Counted from the stretch's first letter, positions 22,901-35,569 are shown. The stretch: DNA of 64,000 nt from Antedon bifida (GCA_963402885.1 OY727096.1:29865820-29929819), one strand, 5' to 3'. The notes: generated by a model from the sequence alone, not told the origin. Numbers and translations are program-made.

Positions 22901-25664
22901 TGTATTTGATAAAAATAATATTTTTGAAAATCCAATCAAATGACGTCATGATTAATAAAACAATAAAATTGTTGTATTGTAACGATATTATTGCTCTTAC
23001 TAATCATGACATCATTTGATTGGACGTGTGGAAATATTATTTTCATCAAAGGCAGCATAGATGATAATCCTATAGTTCTCGGATGCAATCTTTTTAAAAT
23101 TCTTTTGTTTTAGGTATGGAAAATGCATATTTTTCCTTTTATCGTCGATCGTTATCGCCCTAGTGTAAATGGGCCTTTAGTGACACAGTTATATTTTTTT
23201 TATATTTATATTTCTATTTAATTTAGAGCTAACTTGATACAAAAATTCCTAACACATGTCTAATAGACTTATAGTCAAACTTTTCTTTAAAAAGGTTTAT
23301 TTCATGACACTTGATAAATGACTATAGAATATTAAATCTGGTATAAAAATTTAAAGTATGGTATTACTGTACATTGTAAATCTTCATGAATCATCACATT
23401 ATCTCAGCTCTGATTGGTCAATATAGTGTTCATAAAGATGACCAAATAAAGACTTATAATGCATGTACATTATTTACTGAATCTGTGACTATTGTATAAC
23501 TAGCAAAATAATTATACTCACGATTATTATTCATTACATTATTTGTTGCAGGCGTCAAAGGCGGTCGACTATCCCTACTTGGTGGAGGTGGGGGTGCTGT
23601 ATTTGGATGTCCAGCTATAGAATTGGGCCTAGCTCTAGGGGGTGGCGGAGGACCAGACGTTGATGATGATCTGCCTCTGCTAGGGGGAGGTGGCGGGCGT
23701 GCCGATTGAGGGGGAGGAGGTGGAGGCATGTTTATTGGCCTAGGCGCCGTAGACACTGTTCTTGATGGTGGAGGTGGAGGAGGGGGTCCATTTGCTCTTG
23801 ATGGCGTTGGAGGTGGCCTCCTCTCAGGCCCTCTATTTGTGTCTCTTTTTGGTACTTCTGGTCCATTTGTTAAAACTGATGATCCTCTTGACGGAGGGGG
23901 AGGTGGCTGACCTCGATTACTAGGTGGTGGTGGTGGCCTTCCTATACCATTCACTGGTCTTTTTTTGTCTTGGGGCGGAGGTGGTGGGGGTAATGGTTGA
24001 TTATGCGTTGAAATAGGGCGTCTATCTGGGGGTGGGGGAGGTGGGAAATTTTTATTTGATTGTGGAGGTGGTGGTGGAGGTGCAGAGTTATTTATTCGGT
24101 TTGTTGGAGGAGGACGAGATGGTCCTGTATTCCTAGCTCCATTCTGCACTGGTCTTCGACTGCTGGGAGGAGGAGGTGGTGGACCATTAGACATTTTTGG
24201 TGCTGCTGGCCCACTATTACTGTTGAACCGTGGAACTGAAGGTAGCCCAGTACTAGCACTACTGTTTGACCGTGGAACTGAAGGTGGCCCAGCACTAGTA
24301 TTACTGTTGAACCGTGGAACAGGTGGCCCAGTACTAGCATTACTGTTTGACCGTGGAACTGAAGGTGGCCCTCTTGACCTTGGAGAACTGCCCGGACCTG
24401 AAAAAATTAACAATTATTTTTCAAAAAAAAATGTATTCTTTCTTCTGATTGCTTTAAATTAAAATTTTTTTGATTGTAGCTAGTTTTGTTTTAATAAAAT
24501 TAAAATAGAAAACAATATAAAAACATAAGATTAATTAACATAACATAAAATGTAAACAGAAAATAATACATAAACCGAAAATAAAAATTCTGTAAAATTA
24601 CATCTATAATTGATAAACAAAAATAATATAAACAGAAAACATAAATTACTTTGTCTATTTGCTGGTAAATTACCCGTTTTTCTTAACTGTGGCATGCCTC
24701 CTGCAAATAGACCACCTAAGCCTCCACCACCGCCTCCAAAACCACCTCCTCCGCCTCCACCACTACTGCTTGAACTGCCTCCAAAACCACCACCGCCACC
24801 ACCGCCTCCTCCTGAAGGTTTTGCATTTGCTGAAAAATGATTTTTAAAATTAAAGCAATGATTGTTTGAGGACTCAATCTTAACAAGAGGAAAATCTCTT
24901 TAAAAAACATTATAAAATATTATATACACAACATGTTAACAGGAGGAACATTTAATTATCTATATAGGCCTTTTAAAAAAACATGTTAATGTTGTCAAGC
25001 TCGATAGACCTTTAAAAATTGACCAATCAATTCAGGGACTTGCATGATGAGAACACTTCAATAGTGCTCTCTCTCTATTGTTATTATTTTAGGTACTGTA
25101 GTATTTTTTTAAAACTAGACTAAATATTTATGAATTGGATCGAACATGGATCGTATACACATGTAGCTAGTAACCAACCAGGTAACCATTTACCCCTGAG
25201 AGACATATATTGTCTTGCTTATGAACTTATTGTCATGCTGTGATGCGATGAATGTTAAACTAGATCCAACGTGAAAGCAATTAATATATAGTAGGTCTTG
25301 GTTCATTATGTTTGTGTAGGGCTAGCCCATTTTGTAATAATAATCACAATTATAATTTTGCTTCGCTTGACAAATAAATGCTGTATCGAATCGACCTCTG
25401 CAAAATAGTTAAATTCCAAGCCATGGGTAATATGCCGTGTAGAATACATATTACTCTGAACAAGCTCAAAGTTGCCCTACCTAACACTGGTTTACTTTTG
25501 TCCACTGTCACTGTCTTTTTCAATCTTGCTCCTTTGTGTATTTCACCTAATAAATTATTTCTGCTTTTTGCTTCATTTTTATTTAATACAGGGGGAGTTG
25601 TATTTGCCGACTTGAAAGTTGGTGGCGGAGGCGGTCCAGGAGGGGGTGGAGGAGGTGGTGGCAT
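16949..25664 (-). CDS. WIPF: WAS/WASL-interacting protein family (WIP/verprolin), 5 coding exons
   Basis: Coding exons (minus strand, 5' to 3') are 25664-25481, 24829-24674, 24397-23522, 22528-22424 and 16989-16949. All junctions are GT-AG, always phase 1, giving 453 aa; human WIPF1 is 503 aa. The N-terminus is a Pro run followed by a verprolin/WH2-type actin-binding segment (NNLLGEIHKGARLKKTVT, residues about 36-53). Next come a Gly-rich segment with 'GGLFAGGMPQLR' (about 62-113) and about 290 residues of PPPPPP and SRP repeats (SH3/profilin ligands). The C-terminal WASP-binding segment is HPFESRFKFRSIKDLPQP then AAKTYPSKSSRQ. WIP proteins hold N-WASP/WASP and bind actin during Arp2/3-driven assembly. 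A 5' UTR exon piece runs to an acceptor near 25728. The last intron is 5.4 kb; a tiny skipped exon there cannot be excluded. A candidate AATAAA is at 16363-16358. Confidence 0.9.
18095..18395 (-). pseudogene. Probable LINE ORF2 C-terminal remnant in the WIPF last intron
   Basis: The minus-strand frame reads 'KGKPKETPTKISRDLKKLNK', then an R-rich piece. After a break it reads 'HWKILIREISGAAEDV'. This matches the pattern at the extreme C-terminus of many LINE ORF2 proteins (GRPKETW..DLK.....R..W..LI). The match is short and from memory, so confidence is limited. Confidence 0.4.
18640..18768. mobile_element. MITE family A, copy 2 (WIPF last intron)
   Basis: The left end AAGCTCTGTCTACACTATCA and a degenerate right end ('taaacagacctt') are flanked by TA. 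It contains CCAAATATGG (18689-18698) and CCATATATGG (18722-18731), both perfect CC(A/T)6GG words. Confidence 0.75.
21498..21657. mobile_element. MITE family A, copy 3 (WIPF last intron)
   Basis: The ends AAGCTCCGTCTACACTATCA and 'gatagtgtagatagagctt' are inverted copies, flanked by TTA/TA. The interior matches copies 2 and 4, including 'gcccaaatatggtagtgata'. Confidence 0.8.
22777..23176. mobile_element. 400-bp palindromic MITE with TTA target duplication (WIPF intron)
   Basis: The left end 'agacccatttacacaccagg' and the right end, inverted, 'aggcccatttacactagggc' are followed inward by 'gataacg.tcgacgataaa' on both sides. TTA flanks both ends (22774-22776 and 23177-23179). The whole element is nearly one inverted repeat, including a 'tgacgtcatgattaataaaa' region facing 'tactaatcatgacatcattt'. 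It has no ORF. A 3-bp TTA duplication fits a PIF/Harbinger-type MITE. Confidence 0.75.
24217..24372 (-). repeat. 42-bp coding repeat in the WIPF Pro-rich exon
   Basis: About four copies of a 39-42-bp unit encode SVPRSNSNASTGPP-like blocks, with R-S/R-F and N-S/N-T variants. The frame is preserved. It lies at the N-terminal side of the large Pro-rich exon, where length variation between individuals is plausible. Confidence 0.7.
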
Positions 25665-25728
25665 AGTCCACTTCCAGCGGTCACCTTTGCCTCAATGATT
25701 TCACTTGATACAGCCCTGTTGGTGTATC
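25665..25728 (-). other. WIPF 5' UTR exon segment
   Basis: Immediately upstream of the WIPF ATG on the minus strand, the sequence continues to an acceptor 'tattctttcag' near 25728. The leader is therefore spliced and the promoter lies further to the right in the window. Confidence 0.6.
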
Positions 25729-25872
25729 TGAAAGAATAAATAAAATAGGATTTTGTTAAATGTGCTGTTAGTGTTAGTGTTACAATACTAAAATGCAAAT
25801 TTTTCAAAAACTAAAATTACTATACAATATACAGTTCAAACTTCAAAGGTGGGAGATTTATGTGCTTACTAC

Positions 25873-27394
25873 TATACTGCCCTGATTTACGAAAGGGCAT
25901 TATCTCAATTTTTTTCAAAATTGAGATTTTTGTCTTACATGAGTTTTGAGGGTATAATCTATCATTTAAACTTAACAGCTACTAAAAATTTTTTCTATAA
26001 ATATTAAAAATATTGAAAAAATTTAAATCAGTTTGGGCATTATCTTTATTCATACCTACAAAAAATTCAGCAGAAAGCATTATCTCAAAAAAACAATACA
26101 CAACAGGAAATGATCACTTGACTGCACACTGAAGCAGTAACAATTATCCAATCAGAGGTCGACTTGATGCATGCTAATTAGCTCGCTCAAACTATGCTTG
26201 TAAATGTTAACTAAAATAAATTGAATCTTTTAATCAAAATATTGTATTTGACAACACTAAAATAAATTTATGCGGATACCAAACTAAAATGGAAGAACAT
26301 GACTACAAAGGACAGTGCCTATTGAATGAGTAGGCCTAAGTTTATTACTTTTTATTACTTATGACTTTGTTATTATCCTTGAAAATGTAAAAAAAGTCCA
26401 ATGGTCATTTGTAGTGTTTTCCAATTGATATTTAAATCAATGTCAAGCAACTTTTGTTATAAAACAATGGCATTGGGAAATTTGTATTTTAGTCTTTTGA
26501 ATTACATTTTGATTGAATAGAGGTTTTTGGGTGTGGCTGTAAGCAAGCGTGGTCATTACATTGAATTCCATTACATTGATTATTCCTTTACATTGATTAT
26601 CCTATTACATATTAAGTTGAAACAAAATTAAACTGGAAATGTGAATATATAGATACCAGTTATATGTCTAGAGAGTTTTTAAAGAAACACATGAATTCCA
26701 CAAATTAAAAAAGACAACATAATAAAGAAATTGATTCCACAAACAGAAAACTTTTGGAAAAATCTACCAACTTCAAACGTACGCAATCTGTTAGAAAACG
26801 CATAAATATATCAAATACAAAACTTGTATATATAATGCATAAAACAATAATCTGTATCAAGAGAGAAAATGCGATAAATCACTGTACATCGAGTTTTTAT
26901 AAATGGTTGTTTTATGTTTTTGTCATCAAATTTCATGAAATCCTTCCAAAGCGAGCACTACAATCCCGTCCCCCTAAACCCATCCCCACCCCCACAAACA
27001 CCCTCCCCACCCCTCGCCCAACAGCCACATGTTACTCCCTCTCATTACCTTTAACCTATCCCTAATGCAACATATTTGTCTTGTGCTATTAGATGTTTTG
27101 TAGTATACATTCTATGTAAATATAGAGATAATGCCTTTTGTTAAATTATCTATTGTTATTAGTTAGTATGAATAATTTACAAGAAGGAATTATCTCAATT
27201 TTGACCCCCTAAAAAATAAATTATTAAAATAAAATTCATGTTACATATTTTCTATATATGTACTAATACCTATTACAACTGAAAAACCATTAATTTATCT
27301 TTAGATTTTTAAAGATAAACTCAAACACGTTTTGCTAATTTACTCAAAACTACATTTTTTGAGATAATGCCCTTTCGTAAATCAGGGCAGTATA
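25873..27394. mobile_element. 1.5-kb element with about 37-bp terminal inverted repeats
   Basis: Both ends begin TATACTGCCCTGATTTACGA and continue with 'aagggcattatctcaa', on opposite strands. The interior has no transposase ORF but holds a 60-bp C-rich tract (26966-27028), and the ORF over it is compositional. The flanks (CTAC / CTAG) give no clean target duplication. It is a non-autonomous DNA element, probably in the first intron or upstream of WIPF. Confidence 0.75.
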
Positions 27395-28208
27395 CTAGTA
27401 CCAACACATTATAATGTAATCAGCCATTTCTTAAAAGTTACAAATCTTTCAAGAACTCGCATCTTGGGTGGAATTTGTGTTGTATTGATATGCCTATATT
27501 TGGAATAAGCTAAATTAATTGTATAATACCAAACCACTGCAGTAGGGAATCCAATCCTTGGCAACAAGAAAATCATTTTTAAAAACACACTCTTCGCGAT
27601 TAATAGAAATGTCCTCTCAAAAAAGAAGTGTTTTTGAAAACCCCCACTTATTCAGTATCTATCACTAAACAATTTCCATCAAAATAACAGTCTCAATTTG
27701 AAGGTAGAATTTGAGGTCAACTTAATGTCACAAACAAAACCAGTTTTATTTTAAACAAAAAATTGGTTGCAATAGAACGATTTTTTCACTTTGTTTCTTT
27801 CACTTTCATTTGAAACCCAGTACACTTACTTTTCAAGAAGGGTAGGTGAATTAATACAGGATAACACCAATATTAGTTGTATTTACCTTGCTACTGTTTA
27901 GTCAACCAAGCGACCTGTCCCGACAATCTTAATTACATAGGGTGCTACCAACATTAATAATAGACTATTTAATGTCAGTTGTTTAATCCTAATAAAAAAC
28001 ATGACCTAAGCTTATAACCAGTAGGAAAAGCAGGAAATACAAGTGTGGATAATGTTGAGTAATAACCACAAGTTGTTACAGGAACCAACTAATAATATGC
28101 AAATTATTGATTTTTTTTTTTCTATTTTTGTTGTACAGAAGATTAGCAGAATAATAAATAATAAATTATTGAAGCAGAACAGTCCTACTCATACTGTACT
28201 GTATGTAC

Positions 28209-28440
28209 ACTCACTCAAGTACAGGCCTTGTCTTTTGAAAATTATAGGTGTAGCTACAAATTGTGCTCCTTAATACATTCAGAGGGGCTGTAGGTGTGCT
28301 GTTTATATTTTGGTGTGTAGAAGTAGTTTACCAAAATTAAGCGTGTTGTAAATCACACTCCTCAAGGGCAGTTTATGAGTGTGTTAGGTGAGTGATCGCA
28401 CTCGCTCGTCTTAAAAGACAAGGCCTCGAGTACAGTGTGT
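28209..28440. mobile_element. Possible MITE with inverted ends
   Basis: AGGCCTTGTCTTTT (28223-28236) is exactly inverted at 28413-28426. The flanking 'actcactcaagtac' and 'cgagtacagtgtgt' also resemble each other. No ORF or confirmed target duplication. Confidence 0.45.
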
Positions 28441-30194
28441 TGCAATGTAATGTAACTAGTATCACTAGAACCTCTACTTTGGGACACCCTAGGTAGGGTT
28501 TCCATGAAAGAAATGAGGGGAAATTTGTTTTTAACACTACAGCCAATTCCAATTCATGGGACACCCCTAAGCATGGGATGCCCGTAATAAGGGAACACTT
28601 TGTTGGTTCTCAAAGGTATGCCTTTAATAGGGATACTACTACCTACAAGTATACTGTATTCAAATTAATAATTGACCCTATTGTACAGTAGGCTATACAA
28701 AAGATATTATGTATGGAATAGAATAATTTATCTGGTATTGGTTTTGTTTATTTGTATTACAAACCTATTAATGTACAATAAGGACCTTGTTTCTAAAGAG
28801 TAACTACCTGTATACAAAAAACAGTACTGTAGGACTATTCTTTGATAAATGGTGGTTAGTAAACAATGACGACGTTTCAGCCTAATTATTGCTAAAAATA
28901 AAACCGGTTGCAGATTTGGTGGTTTTACATGGTTGGTTATGTCATCGTAATTGTTGTCAACTGACTGACATTCAGTGTTCTGAGTAAGGTAAATTTGAGA
29001 TATTCCGGGTCGTTGCCCGAGTGTGTGTGAGGTTACTCTTGTATTGGACTAACCAATAATTTCAGAGAATGATACTGTATACAAAATCTTCAGCCAGAAT
29101 TCAATAAAATTGTGTGAAAACAATAAAATATCTTGTGAGATTAAAATATAACGAGTTGTAATGTGAAAAGATATTATCTCAATTTATTTTAAAAGTGTGA
29201 GCATCAGCATAACGAGTCTTCGCTCAAATAATATTTTACTGTAATATATATTTAATGCTAAATATGTCTAATTATCTTTGCATTTCACTCTCTATTTCTT
29301 AAAATGTATAAATACATGTTAATAATTGAAACTTAAAACATTAAGTAATCAATGTGAAAATAGTTTTGGATTGTAGAAACTGTAATTACACTATCAATAC
29401 AGACATGTAATCCAACATGTTTAATATTTCCTCTGGGTCAAATTCGTACTGATTTACTTCCTGTGGGTCATTTAACATCCTGTGAGACAAATAGAAAACT
29501 GTATACTCTTTATTAAACTGAAACTGCCACTGCCTAAAACACAATTGAATGTATGGAATGCCTCATGTGCCACAATTAATGAATAGACTGAGCGAAATGG
29601 TGAAAGGACGTCTAGAATCGCATTCAGTGTAGAATCATAATAAACTGTTGAGGGCGGTATTTTTCATAGGTATATAAATATTGTAATAGTTGGATTTGAA
29701 GACGATGAACAAACAAAACGGACAAATCATAGCCTTACAGTATTTCCAACCATCATACTATACATCACCACAGTTAAAATCATTTAGCTGGGAGAGCATT
29801 GAATTGGCAAAAAACATGTCAACATTTCTGTACTGTAAAGTGCCTATCAAAATAAACATCTCTATCAGAAAATAAAATCATCATCGGCAACTATGCAAAC
29901 CTCCTGCACAATTATAGGTTATTAATTGAAATTAATTTACAGCATTAATAAGAGAGTTGTTTCAGGAGCAAACACTTTAAAACTGGATGTATTTGTTTAT
30001 TACCAGTATTATGCTTTACTGGCTAATGTAGGTGTTATGACTAACTTCCCTTTAGTCACAATACAATATTTTAATTCATTTGATGTAAATGTAATTTTAA
30101 TTGATTGACAATATACTATAGTACATTTGCACTTTTTATTAATATTATTATTGCTGTTTGCTGTTTTCTATCTTTCCAGTTGCTATCTATCTCT

Positions 30195-30360
30195 TTAAAA
30201 CTCTTTACTGCATGCATTTGATTACTGATCATGAGATCGTGTGTTCAAATTCAACTTTCACAACATTGCTTGTATCCTTATATTTGCCTCTCTCCACCCA
30301 GGTGTATAAATGGGTACCCAGTTATGTAGGTCAAGACACAACTTTGCGCGGATTACTGTA
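30195..30360 (+). repeat. SINE-like remnant
   Basis: A B-box-like GTGTTCAAATTC (about 30240) is followed by 'cctctctccacccaggtg' and 'tataaatgggtaccc'. This type of central motif is common in invertebrate SINE bodies (from memory). The A box is degenerate. Confidence 0.4.
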
Positions 30361-31216
30361 ATACTATATTAGCTGCATTATAGGAGTATGTTTCCATACA
30401 AGTTTGATAAAAAAAATGGCCAGGGTAATAACGTGAAGCAAGGGATAGGTGTGGTGTTGGAAACAATTGCATTTAATTTTTTTTTTTGTAGTAAGATTTT
30501 TAATTCTATAGTATATTAAGTAAGTCTTTATGGAACAAATCTGGCACTAAAATGTTGAGAATATTACATTCAAGGACTAATTATTAATGTATTGTTGAGA
30601 ATATATTGCCTAGTTGGCCATACAGGAAAGACAATAGATTAGAAGGTTTGGTCACCTATAAGATATTAGCGGACTAATCTCTCTCCATCAGGCATGTTAA
30701 TATCTCAGACTGTACTCCTGGGAGGAGAGACTGTAAAGATCTTAGAATGGATATTCTTTGTGTAAGCCTTTACAAGGTTCAAAGTTCATTTTAGTAAGAT
30801 GAACAATCACTAATATCAACTCCCAATACAGTAGTAGTTTTACAGAGCTACAAATTATTATTTCATCAATAAAAATAATTCAATTGTTATCTGTCATGAA
30901 TGATGCATATTTAATGATTAAACACTGCGAAATAAGCCAAACACATACAAATACAGTAAGCTTAAACAGTAACTGTGAAATAATCGAGTAATAAAATTGG
31001 GTAGACAAGTGGGTTTGCTTATTCGATCATGCTGATATTATCAATTCAAATAATCATATGTACTAATCCAGAATAAATTCAAAACAGTCAGCTAAAACAT
31101 GGTATTACTATTAGTAGTAAGTAGTGACCAGCACCATTTAAGTTTACCCACAATATATGTGAATGAACAATTATTAGGTTACACTTGAATGAAGAGACAA
31201 ATGAGCAATGTACCTA

Positions 31217-31378
31217 AAGCTCTGCCTACACTATCAAACTAGCTTGACAAAATAAATGTGATGTGCCCAAATGTGGTAGTGATATGCCCAAATATGGTAG
31301 TGATATGAAATTATCATGTCCATATATGGGCACATCACATTTTTTGTCACATAAAAGTTTGATAGTGTAGACAAGGCC
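31217..31378. mobile_element. MITE family A, copy 4
   Basis: The ends AAGCTCTGCCTACACTATCA and 'gatagtgtagacaaggcc' are flanked by TA. It carries two 'gcccaaat.tggtagtgatat' units and perfect CArG words at 31288-31297 and 31320-31329. Confidence 0.8.
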
Positions 31379-34300
31379 TAAATTAAATTGTAATTTAATT
31401 GACAAAGGTAGGTAGAATAATCCTATAATGAATTGTCATGTAATATGCTAACACACAGGTAGAAAGAAACAATTACAGGAAAACTGTTACCAGTAATTTC
31501 CTATGCTTTTACCGGTGTACCTTGAACATTTTGACTGTACTGTACGCCTTTGCTTGACTTTACAGTACAGTACAGGTACCTTAATCAGCTTACTACAAAT
31601 GATTGTTGCGATACCTTTTTACTTCATTCAAGTGACCTCATCAAGTTGAGAAGCAAACCAGAATACTGTAATGGACTGTTGCTTTTAAAGTGTTATTTTA
31701 TGGAATAAGGGTGGACTCTAATGCAGTTCAATTCTGCATGTAGGTCAACAAGGAATATGGCTGTAGAAATTGACCATTCGATATGCTACTGATATCTTCT
31801 ACTCGCGTACTACTATGCCTGCATTTCATCATAGACTGTATGTAAGAACGTAATTTCTAGGATGCTAGACATACCACAAAATTATTGTTATTGGGATTAA
31901 AACAAACAATAAAAACAATTTTTTCTGATTTACGTGGTCTTATTATTTTAGATTATAATTTTACTAAATAATATTTTGAACAGATGTGTACAGTACGACA
32001 ACCATTTTGCTTTGTTCTACACACCTCCTCCCAAGGAAACTAGTTCCTATATTACTGCTATCTGGAACATTAAAAATGTCATCAAAAATGGAACTTAATA
32101 CTAAGTGAGTACTTGTAACAAAGTAAAGCACTTCTAAACAGATCATCCTTAACGGATTGCTTACTGACGTCAACTACTGTAAGAAGTTTAACACTAACAG
32201 CAATGTCCAATTCATCACGGATTGAAGATGAAATTAATGTCATCTAAATTCTAGAAAAAACGAAATCTCAACAAACGCTATTTAATGTATGCACACTTGA
32301 ATTCAATATTCAACATTATCAAATATTTATTTGTGATTACTGGTAATGGAATAAAGTGCTCATAGCATTTAATAGAGTGTTTTCGGCCAAAAAAATGTAA
32401 ACCTACAGTAACTTTAACTGATGTCGTCAACATGTTATTAATTTACATGAAATCGTAGTTCTGATTTTGAATTAATGATGGAAGTTTAGAACACAACATA
32501 CTTAATTATTGCATCGTCCATGCAACACATGCCTCTTAATTTTTTTTTTAAAAAGCATTAATACTGTATTCTTTAAATCTACTGATTGTGTTTTTGTGTA
32601 CTGTATTCTTATTATTTTGCGATGATTTCATGAATTCTTCCATGTTTAAATTAACATTTTGGCTTAAACATTGTCTCCTAAAAACATGAAAAATGAAGAT
32701 TTTGAATAGACCATTTCGCATTTCCCATAGACCCAATTTTAAAACTATGGGTGTATATCTACGATGAACAAATAATACATTTTTTGTCAAGGCACAGATT
32801 GTTTCAATGTCCAAACCTTTTTGATCTGGGCATCAGCTCAAAAAATGTCTAAAGATTATAAATTGTTATATTAGATTTCTTGTGGTACAATAATCCTCTC
32901 GCATCTTGACTTGTCTAGAGTACATGATTGTAAAATAGCCTAGACTAGATTAGAAGGGTTTTTAATATTTCCTTTCAATACAACTCGCTATAGTATCAGT
33001 TCTACTGTATATTGATGTCTCAACAGAAGACCATAACTGAATATATTTATACAAAAGTACAATGTAGTTTCTATTTTTAGAATTCTAACAGTACGAGTTG
33101 TATTACCAACTGTACAGTAACCATAATATTAAGGAATGTTGTACAATCAAAAATTTAAGTCACAAAAATTGCATTCAAAGATCTAATCCCACTTTTAAAC
33201 ATCATAGAACCTTTTGAAAGTTTGAATTTGCTAATAAATGAAATTTGAGGGATCAACTCCTCAAACTCCTTATTAAACATAAGTAAATGGTCCTTCAGTT
33301 AAGAAGTTTAGCCGTCGGTCGATTCATGTCATGTGCTTGTTAATAGAGCATAGTACAGAACATTCATTGCAAAATATTGTCTCCCTGGATACTGCTTTCT
33401 CAAAACAAGACCCACTGGGAACAAGTCCTTGGCGATTTGTGGAAAAGCTATCGTATTCCTAAGAAGTTAAGTATCTCAGCAGATACTGTAGATTGAAGTT
33501 TTGAATGCAAAAGTTTAAGTTATACCACAATGAATTACCTGCAGTATTATTAAGTTCATTGGTACAGTACTTTGTGTTTTGCCTTGATTGAAGATAGAAA
33601 AAGATTTTGTATTCAATCCCAATCAGAACATCAATGCAAGTTATAATCATGATCAATGAAGCAGCATACAAAAACTGTTAGTGTTAGCGACAAAAGACTA
33701 GCAAACAGCTAACCATTGTCAACTAAACTATCTACTGTAGTAGTACAGTATTAAGTGGTTACAGTAGTCTACAGGATAGGCTGAAACCAGGAAATAACCT
33801 TACCTAACTATATTAAAGTATTTAGCTTACTTTACAGTGAATGTTGTGATTTGAGTTTGTGTTTTCAATCAAATTACAATAAATACTATCGTATCATATA
33901 ATTATCAATTTGAATTTATATCTGTAACTACTACGGTTTTAAACACATTTCTGACTAAAAATAAAATGCTTTTTAAAAAGCAGTGCAACAGGTTGTCATG
34001 GTAAAGTAGACAACTTGTCGTAGGACCTGCTTTGGTGACAATAAGCAAAAAATGCCAAAGTTCCCGTTTTAATAATAATTGCATTAATATTATTATTAAT
34101 ATTTATTATTAGTCACATATTTTACAATAAAAAAATTATATTAATAATGTTAGTGATATGTCATCGATGTCATCTGTAATATTTTGATTTCCTTGACGTC
34201 CAGCAGTGGTGAGCAAACGTAGATAGTTCCTGAATCCTAAGTTAAGTATGTTGATTGTTGTGCTTTAAAACTTTAAACAAAACTATTTTTTTTTAAAGGA

Positions 34301-34640
34301 AATAACTACATAATACTAATAATCATTTCCTGTAATACTTGAAATATCAAACTGCCTTAATATACTAACTTGTAAACAATGTATTACAAAGGTCCATTTA
34401 TACAAACATTGGGTTATTTCAAACTCTTACATTTCCTCATTGTTGGAAACATTAATTAACAACAACATACGTATTGTGTAAATACATAGAAAGACCCTTT
34501 GACATACTGTACCTCTATTCAGAGGAAACCCCCTATACTTTTCCATGAATACGAAGTGTAATATGTTTTAACCTATGGTTAACCTCTATTTAGGGACACA
34601 TCTACAAATAAGGAGAGACTTCGAATTATATATGAGAAAT
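31379..34640. other. Non-coding stretch
   Basis: No open frame longer than about 90 codons, no domain and no convincing splice-bounded exon. The sequence is AT-rich and TACTGTA-rich. Confidence 0.4.
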
Positions 34641-34654
34641 ATGTTGACACCACA

Positions 34655-34745
34655 ATGCGGGTCAAATGGGCGAGCGATTAAGGCAGGGCCACTGGTTACC
34701 CTACTTAAAGAGCCAAAAATATCGACATGGGTTTGAGGCGGACGC
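34655..34745 (+). repeat. tRNA(Ser/Leu)-like remnant
   Basis: 'tgggcgagcgattaaggcag' resembles the A-box half of a type-II tRNA (GGCCGAGCGGTTAAGGC), with a weak B-box-like 'gggtttgaggc' about 75 bp on. It is degenerate, probably a SINE relic. Confidence 0.35.
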
Positions 34746-35273
34746 GCTCTAAGTTTTGGAGGTGGTTCTTCTCGGATACTATAAACTGTGTCCAAAACCA
34801 AGTTCATTATTCGAGACGAGTAGGGAATTGGTTCACAAAATAGCCCCTGTTTAGGGGGGGGACTACCACATTAATCACATTTCGCTAGACCTTCATAAAC
34901 CTGTACAAAGTTCACACCTAAAATTTACAAAAAATCATTGAATAGTAGCACCGTATGTTTGATGGGATGCCTCATTGAATAGTGTAGCTGACTACTGTAT
35001 ATATAAAGCATGAGAAGATATATTGGTCTCATTCAACGTGTTCCCATCACATTTACTGTACTCAATCAAATACATTAACTTAATAAAAGCTTACTATACC
35101 TTTGACTTCTTACACAACTCAATGTCAACAATCCACTATGTTAGATGACAGACCATTCTAAAAGAACAATAAAATAACAACAGTATTCTCAGGAAGTAAT
35201 CAAACTTCACCCTGTAACATACACTGTACTGTGAAGATACAGTCTTACAATGCTAATTTGTTTGTTGTTTTAG

Positions 35274-35379
35274 GTTGGACTTATAGAATTAAAGTTGCCA
35301 CATCGAGTGAAACAACCAACCCATGTGACAGGCGGAGAATATATTAGGCATCAGGGTCCATGTTCCTTAGAAAGTTTTG
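35274..35379 (+). other. Exon-like 106-bp open segment, unassigned
   Basis: A good acceptor ('gtttgttgttttag') precedes and a usable donor ('TTTTG|gtagga') follows. The frame starting at the first base is open throughout: VGLIELKLPHRVKQPTH, then GGEYIRHQGPCSLESF. No family recognised and no partner exon found on this strand. It may be an isolated coding exon, a non-coding exon or chance. Confidence 0.25.
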
Positions 35380-35569
35380 GTAGGACTGTTTATTGTCTGG
35401 TTGAAACATGACAAACAACAAATTTGCAATTGTCAAATGCTCAAAAAGTGATCTACTGTAAAACATTCAAATTTATCAAAAACAATGTTTAAATTGCAAT
35501 GTGTACTCTGTACTCTTATGGAATAGCCTGTATGCAAACCATGTTTCCCAAGCACAACCCAACTCTTAA

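Larger units (their letters stand above)
27395..31216. other. Non-coding stretch 5' of WIPF
   Basis: Apart from the inverted-repeat element at 28.2-28.4 kb and a SINE-like piece near 30.2 kb, no exon or RNA gene is supported. The sequence is AT-rich and full of TACTGTA/TACAGTA words. It may be WIPF 5' intron or intergenic. Confidence 0.4.

Noticed and set aside
24610..24847. Plus-strand Pro-rich ORFs
   Set aside because: They are antisense shadows of the Gly-rich WIPF exon.
26940..27060. Pro/Thr-rich ORF end
   Set aside because: It comes from the C-rich tract inside an inverted-end element.
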